Both the position numbers and the translations under genes were made by a program. A stretch of 54,704 bases of DNA from Treponema sp. (lineage in GTDB: Bacteria; Spirochaetota; Spirochaetia; Treponematales; Treponemataceae), in the NCBI RefSeq assembly GCF_024696245.1, contig NZ_JAILGZ010000057.1, positions 1 to 54,704 of the forward strand, written 5' to 3'. Shown in pieces: positions 16,503-25,398 of the stretch. Every line of letters begins with the position of its first letter. The stretch's first letter is position 1. The notes beneath the pieces were generated by a model. The model ran no database searches. It had not been told where the DNA came from and saw only the letters and a program-made list of their open reading frames with translations.

Positions 16503-17202
16503 ACAGAAAGTGCTGGCTGCAAAAACAGCAGTAGACACTTTAATCAGTGAAGGACTTATTTTCAGCGGAATGAAAATAGGACTTGGGACAGGAAGTACAG
16601 CAATGCCTGCAGTTAAAAGACTTGCAGAAAGAATTGCTGATGGAACTCTTAAAGACATTAAGGCAGTTGCAACAAGTTTTCAGACCAGCCTTGCCTGTGA
16701 AGATTTAGGAATTCCGGTTTACACACTTAATGACCGTACAATTGGTGGTCAGCTTGATCTTGCCATAGACGGAGCAGACGAAGTTTCTCCTGAAAAAACT
16801 CTTATTAAAGGCGGCGGAGCTGCTTTGCTTAGAGAAAAAATTATTGCATATAATTCAAAACATTTTGCCATTGTTGCAGATGAATCAAAAAAATGTGATG
16901 GTCATGGAACAGGTTTTGCCCTTCCTGTAGAAATCATTGGCGAAGCAAGGGTTCCTGTAATTAAGGCTCTTGAAAAAACTGGTGCTGAATGCGTTCTTCG
17001 TGAAGGTGTAAAAAAAGCCGGTCCTGTAATTACTGACAATGGTAATATGATTATCGACTGCCGCTGGAAGAATAAAGTTGATGCAGCAAAACTGGAAGAT
17101 GAGATTAACGACATTACCGGTGTTGTTGAATGTGGTTTCTTTACAAAAAATGTACCAACTGTTTTTATCGCCCACAGCGATGGCAGTGTAGAAAGAATGT
17201 AA
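16483..17202 (+). CDS. rpiA: Ribose-5-phosphate isomerase A
   Basis: A 239-residue enzyme interconverting ribose-5-P and ribulose-5-P in the non-oxidative pentose-phosphate pathway. Family motifs are GLGTGSTA near residue 35, LDLAIDGADEV (catalytic Asp), and LIKGGGAALLREKI (catalytic Glu and Lys), with KNVPTVFIAHSDGSVE at the end. The start at 16483 is set by GGGGGAG just upstream and by homology of the MALSQSEQKVLAAKTA start. It overlaps the aroDE end by 20 bases, so it is the last gene of the operon, before a strong hairpin terminator. Confidence 0.95.
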   Translation: MALSQSEQKVLAAKTAVDTLISEGLIFSGMKIGLGTGSTAMPAVKRLAERIADGTLKDIKAVATSFQTSLACEDLGIPVYTLNDRTIGGQLDLAIDGADEVSPEKTLIKGGGAALLREKIIAYNSKHFAIVADESKKCDGHGTGFALPVEIIGEARVPVIKALEKTGAECVLREGVKKAGPVITDNGNMIIDCRWKNKVDAAKLEDEINDITGVVECGFFTKNVPTVFIAHSDGSVERM

Positions 17203-17227
17203 GAAATAAAAACTTATAAATAAAAAA

Positions 17228-17280
17228 GCCCTGCATTAGAAAGTGACATTAAAGTGCACTTAAAATGCAGGGCATTTTTT
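17228..17280. terminator. Bidirectional terminator between rpiA and the PASTA gene
   Basis: GCCCTGCATT (17228-17237) and AATGCAGGGC (17264-17273) form a perfect 10-bp stem around a 26-base loop. It is followed by a T-run on the plus strand and preceded by an A-run that gives the minus strand its own T-run. Confidence 0.85.
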
Positions 17281-17294
17281 TAGTCAGGTATTAA

Positions 17295-18326
17295 TTACTG
17301 AACAACTTCTTTTTTAAGTGTTTCGCCATTTACTACAAGGGAAACAGTTGATCCTTTTTTTACTTCATAAGGAATTGTTACAAGCTTACCCGGATGATTG
17401 AATTCTATGATTACAGATTCAATTCCGTCTGAATCAAGGCATTCCAGTTTCATAGGAACAGGGAATGGATATTCAGGGAGCTGAATTGTAAAGATGCCGC
17501 AGCTTGTAGTATCTTTTTCGTTCTTTGCCTTAAATGAAATGTCAGCCTTAACTCTTGAGTAAGGAGCTGCTCTTTCTACGTTATCAGAATATTCAACCTT
17601 AAACTTCTTTCCGTAAGTGTAGGTATTTGTAAGGTCAAATACCAGTTTAGAATCCTTCATAATAGTAAGAAGCTGATCTAAAGTTTTTCCTTCAAGGGAT
17701 GGAACTGATACAAGCTGTTTTTCGTTGCCGGCACTTACGATAAAAGTAAGATCAACCGGGTCAATGATTGTTGTTCCTGCTTCCGGATACTGGGCAAGAA
17801 TTGTTCCTGCATTGTTTTCGCTGGTCAGGTAAACAGGTTTCTTAACCTTAATAAGAGGAACTTCTCCTGCGTAGTGAAGGTCGATTTTATTTACTGCATC
17901 ATTATAATTGCTGCCTGTATAATCAGGAATTGAATCCAGCGCAAGGCCCCTGCTAACTGTAAGGGTTACCCTTCTGTAGGCTTTTACGATTGAACCTTCA
18001 ACAGGATCCTGGGCAATGATTTTTCCTTCATCACCTTCATTTTCTGAATCACGGAACTGGATTTTTCCGTAAAGTTCTTTCTGTTCAAGTTCAAAGAGAC
18101 CTGTGTAAATATTTTTTCCTGTTACATCAGGTACCATGACTTTTTCTTCGCCCTGTACGTTGGCAAAAAAGATTGCAATGGCTGCAGCAAACATAAGTAT
18201 GATTGAGCCCACAACTGTAATGATAAGAACTTTTCCTGAGCTTTCAATAGTTTCTGCCTGTTTCTCGATGAATACACGAAGTGTTTTTTTTGATTTGAAA
18301 AATTCCAAAGGGTTTTTGAGTTTCAT
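17295..18326 (-). CDS. PASTA-domain membrane protein
   Basis: A 343-residue protein with a ~35-residue cytoplasmic start, one membrane segment (about 33-56) and a periplasmic part with three PASTA repeats. Visible repeat starts are MVPDVTGKNIYTGLFELE, SIPDYTGSNYNDAVNKI and SVPSLEGKTLDQLLTIM, each followed by P-x-x-G-T/S-type turns such as QDPVEGSIV and QYPEAGTTI. PASTA domains sense or bind cell-wall material and are usually attached to Ser/Thr kinases or penicillin-binding proteins. No kinase or transpeptidase is attached here. It is the last gene of the hisD-def-fmt operon, 16 bases after fmt, with a GGAG Shine-Dalgarno. Confidence 0.85.
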   Translation of the reverse strand: MKLKNPLEFFKSKKTLRVFIEKQAETIESSGKVLIITVVGSIILMFAAAIAIFFANVQGEEKVMVPDVTGKNIYTGLFELEQKELYGKIQFRDSENEGDEGKIIAQDPVEGSIVKAYRRVTLTVSRGLALDSIPDYTGSNYNDAVNKIDLHYAGEVPLIKVKKPVYLTSENNAGTILAQYPEAGTTIIDPVDLTFIVSAGNEKQLVSVPSLEGKTLDQLLTIMKDSKLVFDLTNTYTYGKKFKVEYSDNVERAAPYSRVKADISFKAKNEKDTTSCGIFTIQLPEYPFPVPMKLECLDSDGIESVIIEFNHPGKLVTIPYEVKKGSTVSLVVNGETLKKEVVQ

Positions 18327-18342
18327 TTACTGTCTCCGCTTT

Positions 18343-19356
18343 TTATTCAAGAACTGTACCAATAAAATTTCTGGCACCGTTCATAAATGATTTATAGTCC
18401 ATGGCTTTTTTACTCTGCCACTGTAATTCCGTAACGATAAGGACACCGTCTCCTGTCTGAATAAGAATGCCTCTCTGTTTGTTATAGGCAAGAACTGTAC
18501 CCGGAACAGCTGCTGTGTTCTGAGGAAAGTTTGCATCCTGAATTGCTACTTTTACTGCTGCTGCTGCCTTTAAGATTCTAAGCTGCTGGCCATTGGTTTC
18601 TGTATAGCATCCCGGCCATGGTGTATAAGCCCTGATCTGTGCATCTATCTTTAATGCAGAATCCTTCCAGTTAATTTTTCCGTCAAACTTTCTTATCATT
18701 GCACAGTAACTTGGAATACCGGTCTGCTTCCAGCTTGGAGGAAGAATACCTGTTTTTGCAGTTTCACGAAGAATATTTGTAATGGCTGTTCCACCATAAA
18801 GGGCTGCATTTTTTAAAAGCATGCCTGCTGTTTCTGTTCCTGCAAGGGAAGTTTTCTGCTGATAAAGCAGGTCTCCTTCATCAATTTCCTGAGACATTTT
18901 CTGTACACTGAATCCTGTTTCTGCATCCTGATTAAGAATGCAGGCAGGCACCGGAGTAGCTCCCCTGTATTTAGGAAGGAGGGAAGGGTGAAGGTTAATT
19001 CCTCCCAGCCTGAAGATGGAAAAGAATTTTGGACCTACAATATGACCATAAGCAAAGCATACAAAAATATCAGGCTTAAGCTGAGCAATCTGTTCTCTTT
19101 CTGCCTGACCTATATGCTCTGGTGTAAAAATCTGAATGTTATCTTCACGGGCTTCATTCCAGATGCGGGTATAAGTTTCTACTTCTGTCGGAATAAGTTC
19201 CTTATGACGTCCGTGGGAAGAAGGAGGATTTGTAAGTACGCCTACAACTTTATATTCATGTTCGGGAATACTGCCAGACATAACGCTGTCTTTAAGTATA
19301 AGCTCAAGAGTCTTAGCTGAATCTGCAGGACTTCCACCATAAATTACTCTTAGCAT
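18343..19356 (-). CDS. fmt: Methionyl-tRNA formyltransferase
   Basis: A 337-residue enzyme that formylates initiator Met-tRNA with 10-formyl-THF. The formyltransferase core is INLHPSLLPKYRGATPVPA (Asn and His catalytic), then EIDEGDLLY with the catalytic Asp. A C-terminal OB-like tRNA-binding domain starts near residue 230 (INWKDSALKIDAQIRAYTPW). The gene abuts def with no gap, and AAGGAA lies in the end of def. An insertion after GGSPADSAKTLELILKD makes the N-terminal domain slightly longer than usual. Confidence 0.93.
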   Translation of the reverse strand: MLRVIYGGSPADSAKTLELILKDSVMSGSIPEHEYKVVGVLTNPPSSHGRHKELIPTEVETYTRIWNEAREDNIQIFTPEHIGQAEREQIAQLKPDIFVCFAYGHIVGPKFFSIFRLGGINLHPSLLPKYRGATPVPACILNQDAETGFSVQKMSQEIDEGDLLYQQKTSLAGTETAGMLLKNAALYGGTAITNILRETAKTGILPPSWKQTGIPSYCAMIRKFDGKINWKDSALKIDAQIRAYTPWPGCYTETNGQQLRILKAAAAVKVAIQDANFPQNTAAVPGTVLAYNKQRGILIQTGDGVLIVTELQWQSKKAMDYKSFMNGARNFIGTVLE

Positions 19357-19932
19357 TTATTTTCCTTTTTTATTTTTAGCTGCAATCTTTGCTTCTATGC
19401 TTGCTTTTTTTGCAGCCCTGGCAGCGGCTTTAGCAGCAGCTTTTTCTGCTCTCTTTTTGAATTTAGCTATAATTTCTTTTTTAAACTCTTCATCACCACG
19501 GTCAATGTAAAGAACTCCGTTAAGGTGATCGTTTTCGTGCTGAATGATTCTTGCAAGAAGACCATCTGCATCTTCTATTGTAAAGCGCTTTCCATTTTCG
19601 TTAAGGGCTGTTACTGAAACTTTTACAGGGCGTACAATTGATTCTGATTCACCTGGGATAGAGAGACAGCCTTCTTCATAAGCTACTGTTTCTGCAGAAG
19701 TTTTTGTGATTTCCGGATTAATAAAAACTCTTTTTACATCATCATCTGACATAAGAACGAAAAATCTTTTTGCAATACCAACCTGAGGTGCTGCAAGTCC
19801 GACTCCGTTTGCACTGATCATGGTATCAAACATTTCATTAAGAGTATTTCTAAAGTTGTCATCAATTTCTTCCGGCTTAACAGGTTCACATGTAAGGCTT
19901 AAAACTTCTTCACCGATTTTACATATTCTCAT
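19357..19932 (-). CDS. def: Peptide deformylase with basic C-terminal tail
   Basis: A 191-residue metalloenzyme that removes formyl from nascent proteins. Motif 1 is GVGLAAPQVG, motif 2 EEGCLS (metal Cys), and motif 3 QHENDHLNG (two metal His and catalytic Glu). After the normal core, at about residue 152, comes a ~40-residue Lys/Ala-rich tail (KKRAEKAAAKAAARAAKK and more) that is likely one basic helix, possibly for ribosome or RNA contact. It sits between hisD (28-base gap) and fmt (no gap), with a GGGAG Shine-Dalgarno. Confidence 0.95.
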   Translation of the reverse strand: MRICKIGEEVLSLTCEPVKPEEIDDNFRNTLNEMFDTMISANGVGLAAPQVGIAKRFFVLMSDDDVKRVFINPEITKTSAETVAYEEGCLSIPGESESIVRPVKVSVTALNENGKRFTIEDADGLLARIIQHENDHLNGVLYIDRGDEEFKKEIIAKFKKRAEKAAAKAAARAAKKASIEAKIAAKNKKGK

Positions 19933-19960
19933 TTTTATTCTCCCAAATTACTTGAGTTAC

Positions 19961-21277
19961 TTATTTTGTAAGACGAAGTCTGGCTGCTTTTGCATGAGCG
20001 GCAAGACCTTCTGCATCACCAAGGAAACCTGCAGCTGTTGCACTGGCAAGAGTTCCCTTTTCTCCGGCTCTTGTTTTCAAAGTTGTTACTGTTTTAAGGA
20101 AGACCCTTACGCTTAAGCCGCCTGTAAATCTTGCACTTCCTGATGTAGGCAGTGTGTGGTTAAGGCCTGCTGCGTAATCCCCGAATACTTCTGCTGAACC
20201 GTGGCCAATAAAAAGTGAACCATAGTTGTGTACCAGGGATTCAATTTTATCACGGCTGCTTCCTGCTTCCATGGCAAGTTCCAGGTGTTCCGGAGCTTTT
20301 TTGTTGGCAATTTCTGCAGCTTCTTCCAGGTCTTTTGTTATAATGATTCTTCCGCAGTTAGCAATACTCTGGGAAGCTGTTTCTTTTGTGCTTAAAGTCT
20401 GGAGCTGAAGTTCAATTTCTTCTGCAACCTTTTCTGCAAGTTTCTGGTCAGGAGTTGCAAGTACAGGCTGGGCAACAATATCATGTTCTGCCTGAGCAAG
20501 AAGGTCTGCTGCAACCCATTCAGGATTTGCACTTGAATCTGCAATGATGAATACTTCTGTAGGACCTGCAACCATGTCTATGCCAACAGTTCCGTAAACA
20601 AGTTTTTTTGCCTCTGCTACGAATTTGTTTCCTGGTCCGACAATAACATCTGTTTTAGGAATGCTTTCTGTACCAAAGGCCATAGCTCCTACAGCCTGAG
20701 CGCCGCCACATGCAAATGCTTTTGTTACTCCGCAGATGTATGCTGCAGCCATAATGTTTTCATCAGCATAGGCTTTGCTGGAACCATCAGGATTTTTTCT
20801 TGGAGGAGTGCAGAGAATTATTTCTTTTACACCTGCAGCAAGGGCTGGTGTTACGGTCATAATTACTGTACTTACAAGAGGGAATCTTCCTGCAGGAACA
20901 TAAACTCCTGCAATGTCTACAGGAATATTTTTCTGGCCTGTAATAATGCCAGGTTCAAGTTCTATTTCAAAGTCATCAAAGGATTCCTTCTGTTTTTTTG
21001 CAAACCTTAAGGCCAGGTCCCTTGAATAACAGAGGGATTTATAAAGATCAGGATTGTTTTTTTCCAGTTTTTCTGCAGCAGCTTTAAGTGTCTCCTGGGG
21101 AATTTCAAAATTATCCGGAGTAGCTGCGTCAAACTTCTGGCTGTATTCACGGAGGGCTTTATCCTTTCTTGTCTGTACGTCTTTAAGAATGTCACGTACA
21201 GTCTGGATTGAGTCACCAAAATCTCTTCCGTTAAAGAAACTTTCTTCTATTTCATTACTTTTCTGAATCTTAATCAT
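19961..21277 (-). CDS. hisD: Histidinol dehydrogenase
   Basis: A 438-residue Zn- and NAD-dependent enzyme for the last two steps of histidine synthesis. Motifs are AGVYVPAGRFPLVSTVIMT, CGGAQAVGAMAFGTESIP, VDVIVGPGNKFV-like TDVIVGPGNKFVAEAK, GPTEVFIIAD and QAEHD (catalytic His and Zn ligands), and LNHTLPTSGSARF. The ATG at 21277 is preferred over one at 21316, because a promoter lies between them and its -10 ends 7 bases before 21277. First gene of the hisD-def-fmt-PASTA operon. The joining of a histidine gene to translation genes is notable but not functionally explained. Confidence 0.94.
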   Translation of the reverse strand: MIKIQKSNEIEESFFNGRDFGDSIQTVRDILKDVQTRKDKALREYSQKFDAATPDNFEIPQETLKAAAEKLEKNNPDLYKSLCYSRDLALRFAKKQKESFDDFEIELEPGIITGQKNIPVDIAGVYVPAGRFPLVSTVIMTVTPALAAGVKEIILCTPPRKNPDGSSKAYADENIMAAAYICGVTKAFACGGAQAVGAMAFGTESIPKTDVIVGPGNKFVAEAKKLVYGTVGIDMVAGPTEVFIIADSSANPEWVAADLLAQAEHDIVAQPVLATPDQKLAEKVAEEIELQLQTLSTKETASQSIANCGRIIITKDLEEAAEIANKKAPEHLELAMEAGSSRDKIESLVHNYGSLFIGHGSAEVFGDYAAGLNHTLPTSGSARFTGGLSVRVFLKTVTTLKTRAGEKGTLASATAAGFLGDAEGLAAHAKAARLRLTK

Positions 21278-21284
21278 AAAGCAA

Positions 21285-21313
21285 AGTGTAGCATATTTGA
21301 AGAAAATTGAAAA
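21285..21313 (-). promoter_or_regulatory. hisD operon promoter (leaderless)
   Basis: On the minus strand: TTTTCA (21313-21308), a 17-base spacer, TACACT (21290-21285), then 7 bases to the ATG at 21277. No Shine-Dalgarno is present. Confidence 0.55.
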
Positions 21314-21442
21314 CAAGGGCAGTCCGGTGTGTTTGTGAACAGGGCATTGGGGCTGTTATCAGAGGCTGTTACAGGAGGAAGCTGCGGGGCGGGGGATTTT
21401 TTAAGGGACGGAGTGAATTTTAAGGAGCAGGGAAAAAGGCAT

Positions 21443-21469
21443 AAAAAAACCGCCCTGTTATCAGGACGG
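21443..21469 (-). terminator. Terminator of the 21501-22232 lipoprotein gene
   Basis: CCGCCCTG (21450-21457) and CAGGACGG (21462-21469) enclose a 4-base loop. On the minus strand the one non-Watson-Crick position is a G-U wobble, and the stem is followed by a T-run. Confidence 0.85.
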
Positions 21470-21500
21470 CTTATGACCTTATGTTTAAGTAAGGCTTTTA

Positions 21501-22232
21501 TTACTCTGCAGTAAAGTAAACTCCGTTTCCATCACCATAAACTGCTGATGATGTAGCTGGTTTAAGGCTTGAAGCGATTTCGTCAGCCATTTCGCCTGCT
21601 TTCTTAAGGTCCGGGCTGTCTGCATTAAGACCAAGCTGCTGAATGTAAGCTGCTGCCTGCTGCTGCCAGAGTTCCTTTTCGCATGCATAAACCTGAACTA
21701 CAGTGTAGTTTTCTGTTGTTTTATCGTTTTTCTTGTCTGTAACGCGCTGAAGAAGCCAGTAGTCACCAACTTTCTGGAATCCAGTAAACTTAGCTTCTGT
21801 TGCAGTTGCAGTAAGCTGTTTCTGTGTGTCTTCGTTTGTAGAAAGAGCACCAGAGAAGCGCTGGTCAACACCGTTGTTAAGTGTCTGTGCAATCTGAACC
21901 ATGTAGTTTGCTGTTACGCTGCTTTCAAGAAGCTTAAGGTCACGGTCACTTTTCTTTGCACGTGAACCGCTAACTACAACATAGTATTTGTCCTTAAGTT
22001 TGCTTGCAAGTTCTCCGTTTTCAAGTGAATCGTAATCAGAAGCAAGGGCATCATAAACCCATACTGGTGGATCACGGTTAACTACGGCACCCTGCCAGTC
22101 AATAGTTTCTCTGGTTACTGAAGAACCAGTTGAAAGAGATTTGTCAGATGTTTCTTCTGTAGAAGCACAACCAGTAAGATAAGCTCCGGCAGAGAGAATT
22201 ACAGCTGCTAAAAACAAATTTGTCTTTTTCAT
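21501..22232 (-). CDS. LPP20-like outer-membrane lipoprotein
   Basis: A 243-residue lipoprotein. The signal peptide ends in the lipobox YLTGC (Cys at about residue 22). The mature part has PPVWVYDALASD, VVSGSRAKKSDRDLKLLESSVTAN and a later DYWLLQRVT segment, a layout like LPP20-family lipoproteins (P-x-W-x, then 'A...A' helix, then 'vyvL'). It has a strong GGAGG Shine-Dalgarno and its own promoter (-35 22297-22302, -10 22274-22279), and is divergent from the HD-GYP gene. The function is unknown; it is probably periplasm-facing and envelope-associated. Confidence 0.7.
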   Translation of the reverse strand: MKKTNLFLAAVILSAGAYLTGCASTEETSDKSLSTGSSVTRETIDWQGAVVNRDPPVWVYDALASDYDSLENGELASKLKDKYYVVVSGSRAKKSDRDLKLLESSVTANYMVQIAQTLNNGVDQRFSGALSTNEDTQKQLTATATEAKFTGFQKVGDYWLLQRVTDKKNDKTTENYTVVQVYACEKELWQQQAAAYIQQLGLNADSPDLKKAGEMADEIASSLKPATSSAVYGDGNGVYFTAE

Positions 22233-22273
22233 TATTATTCCTCCAAAAATATATTCTTTAAATCTTTAACAAA

Positions 22274-22302
22274 ATCATACCTTAAAAGATACGTAAAAAC
22301 AA
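22274..22302 (-). promoter_or_regulatory. Lipoprotein gene promoter (with leader)
   Basis: On the minus strand: TTGTTT (22302-22297), a 17-base spacer, TATGAT (22279-22274). This leaves about 34 bases of leader with GGAGG before the ATG at 22232. Confidence 0.5.
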
Positions 22303-22310
22303 GAATAAAT

Positions 22311-22339
22311 TTTATTTCTCGGGGAATAGGGATTATAAT
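22311..22339 (+). promoter_or_regulatory. Promoter of the propeller/HD-GYP gene (near-leaderless)
   Basis: A weak -35 TTTATT (22311-22316), a 17-base spacer, a perfect TATAAT (22334-22339), and 10 bases to the ATG at 22350. No Shine-Dalgarno is present. Confidence 0.5.
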
Positions 22340-22349
22340 TACTACATAT

Positions 22350-25316
22350 ATGAAGACTTTTAGAAAAATATTCGTGTTTTTATTGTTTTACACAGTAATG
22401 CAGGGCTCTTTTTGTGAAGGCAGTCTTTTTTTTAATAACTACGTCCCTACCAGCTGGAATTCTGAAGACGGACTTCCGGGAAACTCCGTAACTGATATTG
22501 TCCAGGATACAAAAGGCTACATTTATATAGGAACTTATGAAGGCCTGGGGCGGTTTGACGGTATTGAATTTGAAATCATCAACAGAAATTACGATAAAAA
22601 ATACAACTTTGTAAGTGCCAGGTCTCTTTTTATTGATTCCAGGGGAAATTTGTGGAATGGTTCCAACGATGAGGGAATTTTCTGCATAGCTCCGGATGAC
22701 AGTGTAAAAAGTTATTCAGTTCAGGACGGCCTGCCTAATAATTCCATAAGGGATATCTGCCAGGATAATGAAGGCAATATCTGGGTAGGAACTTCTTCAG
22801 GAATTGCCATAATCAACAGTGAAGGTAAGGTTCTTATTCCTGAGGGAATTGAAGCACTTGGGGAAGAAAACAATATTCTCGTAAAAAATATGTTCTGTGA
22901 CTCTGCCGGAAGAATCTGGATTTGTACAGGTCAGGAAAAAAGGCTTTATCTTTATTCAGAAAGGCGTTTTACAGTTTATGAAGGTATTCACAGTTTTGAG
23001 AATCCTGTGGTTACTTATGTTACTCAGGATTCCAGCGGAACCTTCTGGTTTGGAATCAGTCCTTATTATGTTTTAAAAAAGAATAATGATGAAGAAGTTA
23101 TTTATGCTATAGGTGGAAGCAGTCAGAAAGGAACTATTGTCAGCTGTATCTTTCAGGATTCAGACGGTAACATGTGGTTTTCTACAGATACGGGCCTGGC
23201 TGTTTTATCTGATGGAGAGATTTCTTATTTTACAGAAGCCCAGGGACTTATAGATGACAAGGTTATCAGAATTATTGAAGACCGGGAGAGTAATATCTGG
23301 CTTGGTACGGACAGAGGTGGACTTGAAAAATTAAGTCAGAGCCAGTTCCGGGTAATCCGCACTAATGAAACAATTAATGCCGTAGCAGAAGATACTTTTA
23401 GAAAAGTAACCTGGCTGGCAGGAGACAAGGGCTTACGCTGTTATGACCAGAAAAAATTTGTAAGCAATGCCCTTACCCGCTATTGTGAAAATATCAGGAT
23501 TCGTGATGTTAATGTAACGGAAGAGGGAGATGTAATTGTAAGTTCCTATGCAAGTCTGGGAGTAATAAAGTATTCCCCTGACGGAAGTCTTGTAAGCTGG
23601 AAGGAAGAAGACGGCCTTACCGGTAACAGGACCAGGGTCACCCTGCTTCATTCAGACGGGGACCTTTATGTGGCAACGACCAATGGCCTTAACATAATTA
23701 AGGGTAACGCTGCCGACGGAAAAATCATTAATATTGATAAGAATGCCGGGCTGGATTCAGATTTTATCATGGCCCTTTATGAAGATAAAAATCATGATGT
23801 CTGGTGCGGAACAGATGGGGGCGGTATTTTTATAATTGATTCAGAAAGTTTTGAGATAAAACAGAAGATTACAACAAATGATGGCCTTATAGGAAACATC
23901 ATCTTTAAAATATCAGAACCTGTTGAGAATCAGATATGGGTTTGTACCGGTACAGGCTTGAGCATTATAAGTGGCAGCCGGGATCAAATGGAATTTCATA
24001 ATTTTGATTCTTCAAATGGTCTTGGTACTGACGGTGTATTCCAGGCTTTAATGGATTATACGCAAACAGTCTGGTTTACCAGTAACAAGGGAATCTTTTC
24101 CGTTCATTTAAGGGATTTTGAAAACTGTCTTTCCGGAAAAAGTTCTTCCATCTTCTCAAAGTTTTATGGCCGTTCAGATGGAATTGCTACAGCAGGTGTT
24201 ACTTCTACTTCCAAATCTGCAAAGGATTCATTTGGTCGACTCTGGTTTACCCTTGTAGACGGAGTTGCATTTTATGATCCTGTCCGGGGCAAGCTTAATA
24301 CAAAGGCACCTATAGTTCAGATTCAGGAAATAAGTGTAGATGATGAAAGCTACGTTTATGATGGCAAGCCTGTTGTAATAGGTCCGGATATAAAACGTCT
24401 CAGCATTAAATTTACAGGCTTAAGTTTTATTTCTTCTGAGCAGGTAAAATTCAGTTATATGCTTGAAGGTTATGATTCAAAATTTTCTGAATGGACAAGC
24501 CAGAGAATTGTTTCTTATACAAACCTTCCTCATGGTGAATATAAGTTTTCCGTAATTGCCATGACCAGGGATGAAGTAAAGAGCCAGCCTTCTACTATGG
24601 TTACTGTAATAAAGGAACCTTATTTGTGGGACCTTACCTGGTTCAGGCTTTTAGTTGCAGGAATTATAATAATGATTCTTCTTTCCCTGGTAGTTTACAG
24701 GTACAGGGAATTTATCAGGGAACAGAAAAAGAATAAGGAATTTACAAGTCAGGTAATTTCTGCCCTGGTTGTTGCTATTGATGCAAAGGATCAGTATACC
24801 AACGGCCACTCAAATCGTGTTTCTAAATATGCAGTAATGATTGCCCGTAAAGCCGGTAAATCAGAAGATGAACTTGAAAGAATTTTTTATGCCGGTCTTC
24901 TTCATGATGTAGGAAAGATTGGAATTCCTGATTCAATTATTTCCAAGCCGGATAAACTTACAGATGAAGAATTTAAAATCATAAAGACTCATGCTGTAAT
25001 CGGTAGTGATATTCTTAAATCCATTACTGCTGTACCTGAAGTTGTTGTTGGGGCAAGGTGGCACCATGAACGCTGGGACGGAAAGGGGTATCCTGATGGT
25101 CTAAAAGAAACAAAGATTCCAGAGGTTGCAAGAATTATCGGTGTAGCAGATGCTTATGATGCAATGACTTCTGACAGAAGTTACCGCCGTCATCTTACTC
25201 AGGATGTTGTCCGTGAACAGATAGAAAAGGGTAAGGGGTCTCAGTTTGATCCATTTTTTGCAGATATCATGCTTTCTATAATAGATTCAGATACAGATTT
25301 TAAACTTCACGAGTAG
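22350..25316 (+). CDS. Periplasmic beta-propeller sensor with cytoplasmic HD-GYP c-di-GMP phosphodiesterase
   Basis: A 988-residue inner-membrane protein. After a signal peptide come ~12 regulator-propeller repeats (pattern D-x-x-G-x-I-W-x-G-T-x-x-G-L, for example GNIWVGTSSGIAII and NIWLGTDRGGLEKL) filling ~30-650. A Y_Y_Y-type Ig domain follows (~660-755, ending LPHGEYKFSVIA). Next are one membrane segment (~765-787) and an HD-GYP domain with HDVGKIGIPD (from ~852) and HHERWDGKGYPDGL (~905). The HD-GYP domain should hydrolyse cyclic di-GMP in response to a periplasmic ligand, by analogy perhaps a polysaccharide fragment as in hybrid propeller sensors. The catalytic motif is intact. Confidence 0.88.
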   Translation: MKTFRKIFVFLLFYTVMQGSFCEGSLFFNNYVPTSWNSEDGLPGNSVTDIVQDTKGYIYIGTYEGLGRFDGIEFEIINRNYDKKYNFVSARSLFIDSRGNLWNGSNDEGIFCIAPDDSVKSYSVQDGLPNNSIRDICQDNEGNIWVGTSSGIAIINSEGKVLIPEGIEALGEENNILVKNMFCDSAGRIWICTGQEKRLYLYSERRFTVYEGIHSFENPVVTYVTQDSSGTFWFGISPYYVLKKNNDEEVIYAIGGSSQKGTIVSCIFQDSDGNMWFSTDTGLAVLSDGEISYFTEAQGLIDDKVIRIIEDRESNIWLGTDRGGLEKLSQSQFRVIRTNETINAVAEDTFRKVTWLAGDKGLRCYDQKKFVSNALTRYCENIRIRDVNVTEEGDVIVSSYASLGVIKYSPDGSLVSWKEEDGLTGNRTRVTLLHSDGDLYVATTNGLNIIKGNAADGKIINIDKNAGLDSDFIMALYEDKNHDVWCGTDGGGIFIIDSESFEIKQKITTNDGLIGNIIFKISEPVENQIWVCTGTGLSIISGSRDQMEFHNFDSSNGLGTDGVFQALMDYTQTVWFTSNKGIFSVHLRDFENCLSGKSSSIFSKFYGRSDGIATAGVTSTSKSAKDSFGRLWFTLVDGVAFYDPVRGKLNTKAPIVQIQEISVDDESYVYDGKPVVIGPDIKRLSIKFTGLSFISSEQVKFSYMLEGYDSKFSEWTSQRIVSYTNLPHGEYKFSVIAMTRDEVKSQPSTMVTVIKEPYLWDLTWFRLLVAGIIIMILLSLVVYRYREFIREQKKNKEFTSQVISALVVAIDAKDQYTNGHSNRVSKYAVMIARKAGKSEDELERIFYAGLLHDVGKIGIPDSIISKPDKLTDEEFKIIKTHAVIGSDILKSITAVPEVVVGARWHHERWDGKGYPDGLKETKIPEVARIIGVADAYDAMTSDRSYRRHLTQDVVREQIEKGKGSQFDPFFADIMLSIIDSDTDFKLHE

Positions 25317-25327
25317 GACAAAAAAAT

Positions 25328-25379
25328 ACCCCCGCTTTTGAAAGGCTCTTTATTATAGATGCCTTTTACAGACGGGGGT
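25328..25379 (-). terminator. Long composite terminator between HD-GYP and hisAIE genes
   Basis: Outer stem ACCCCCG/CGGGGGT (25328-25334, 25373-25379) and inner stem AAAGGC/GCCTTT (25341-25346, 25361-25366). On the minus strand a T-run follows, so it best ends the hisAIE transcript; the plus strand has only a weak T-rich tail. Confidence 0.75.
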
Positions 25380-25398
25380 TATTATTTAAGAAAAAGAT

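Noticed and set aside
21317-21442. G-rich stretch with a 61-codon open frame on the plus strand (21329-21514)
   Set aside because: No Shine-Dalgarno or promoter fits, the frame runs through a terminator on the other strand, and the product resembles nothing. The stretch is probably only the hisD upstream spacer.
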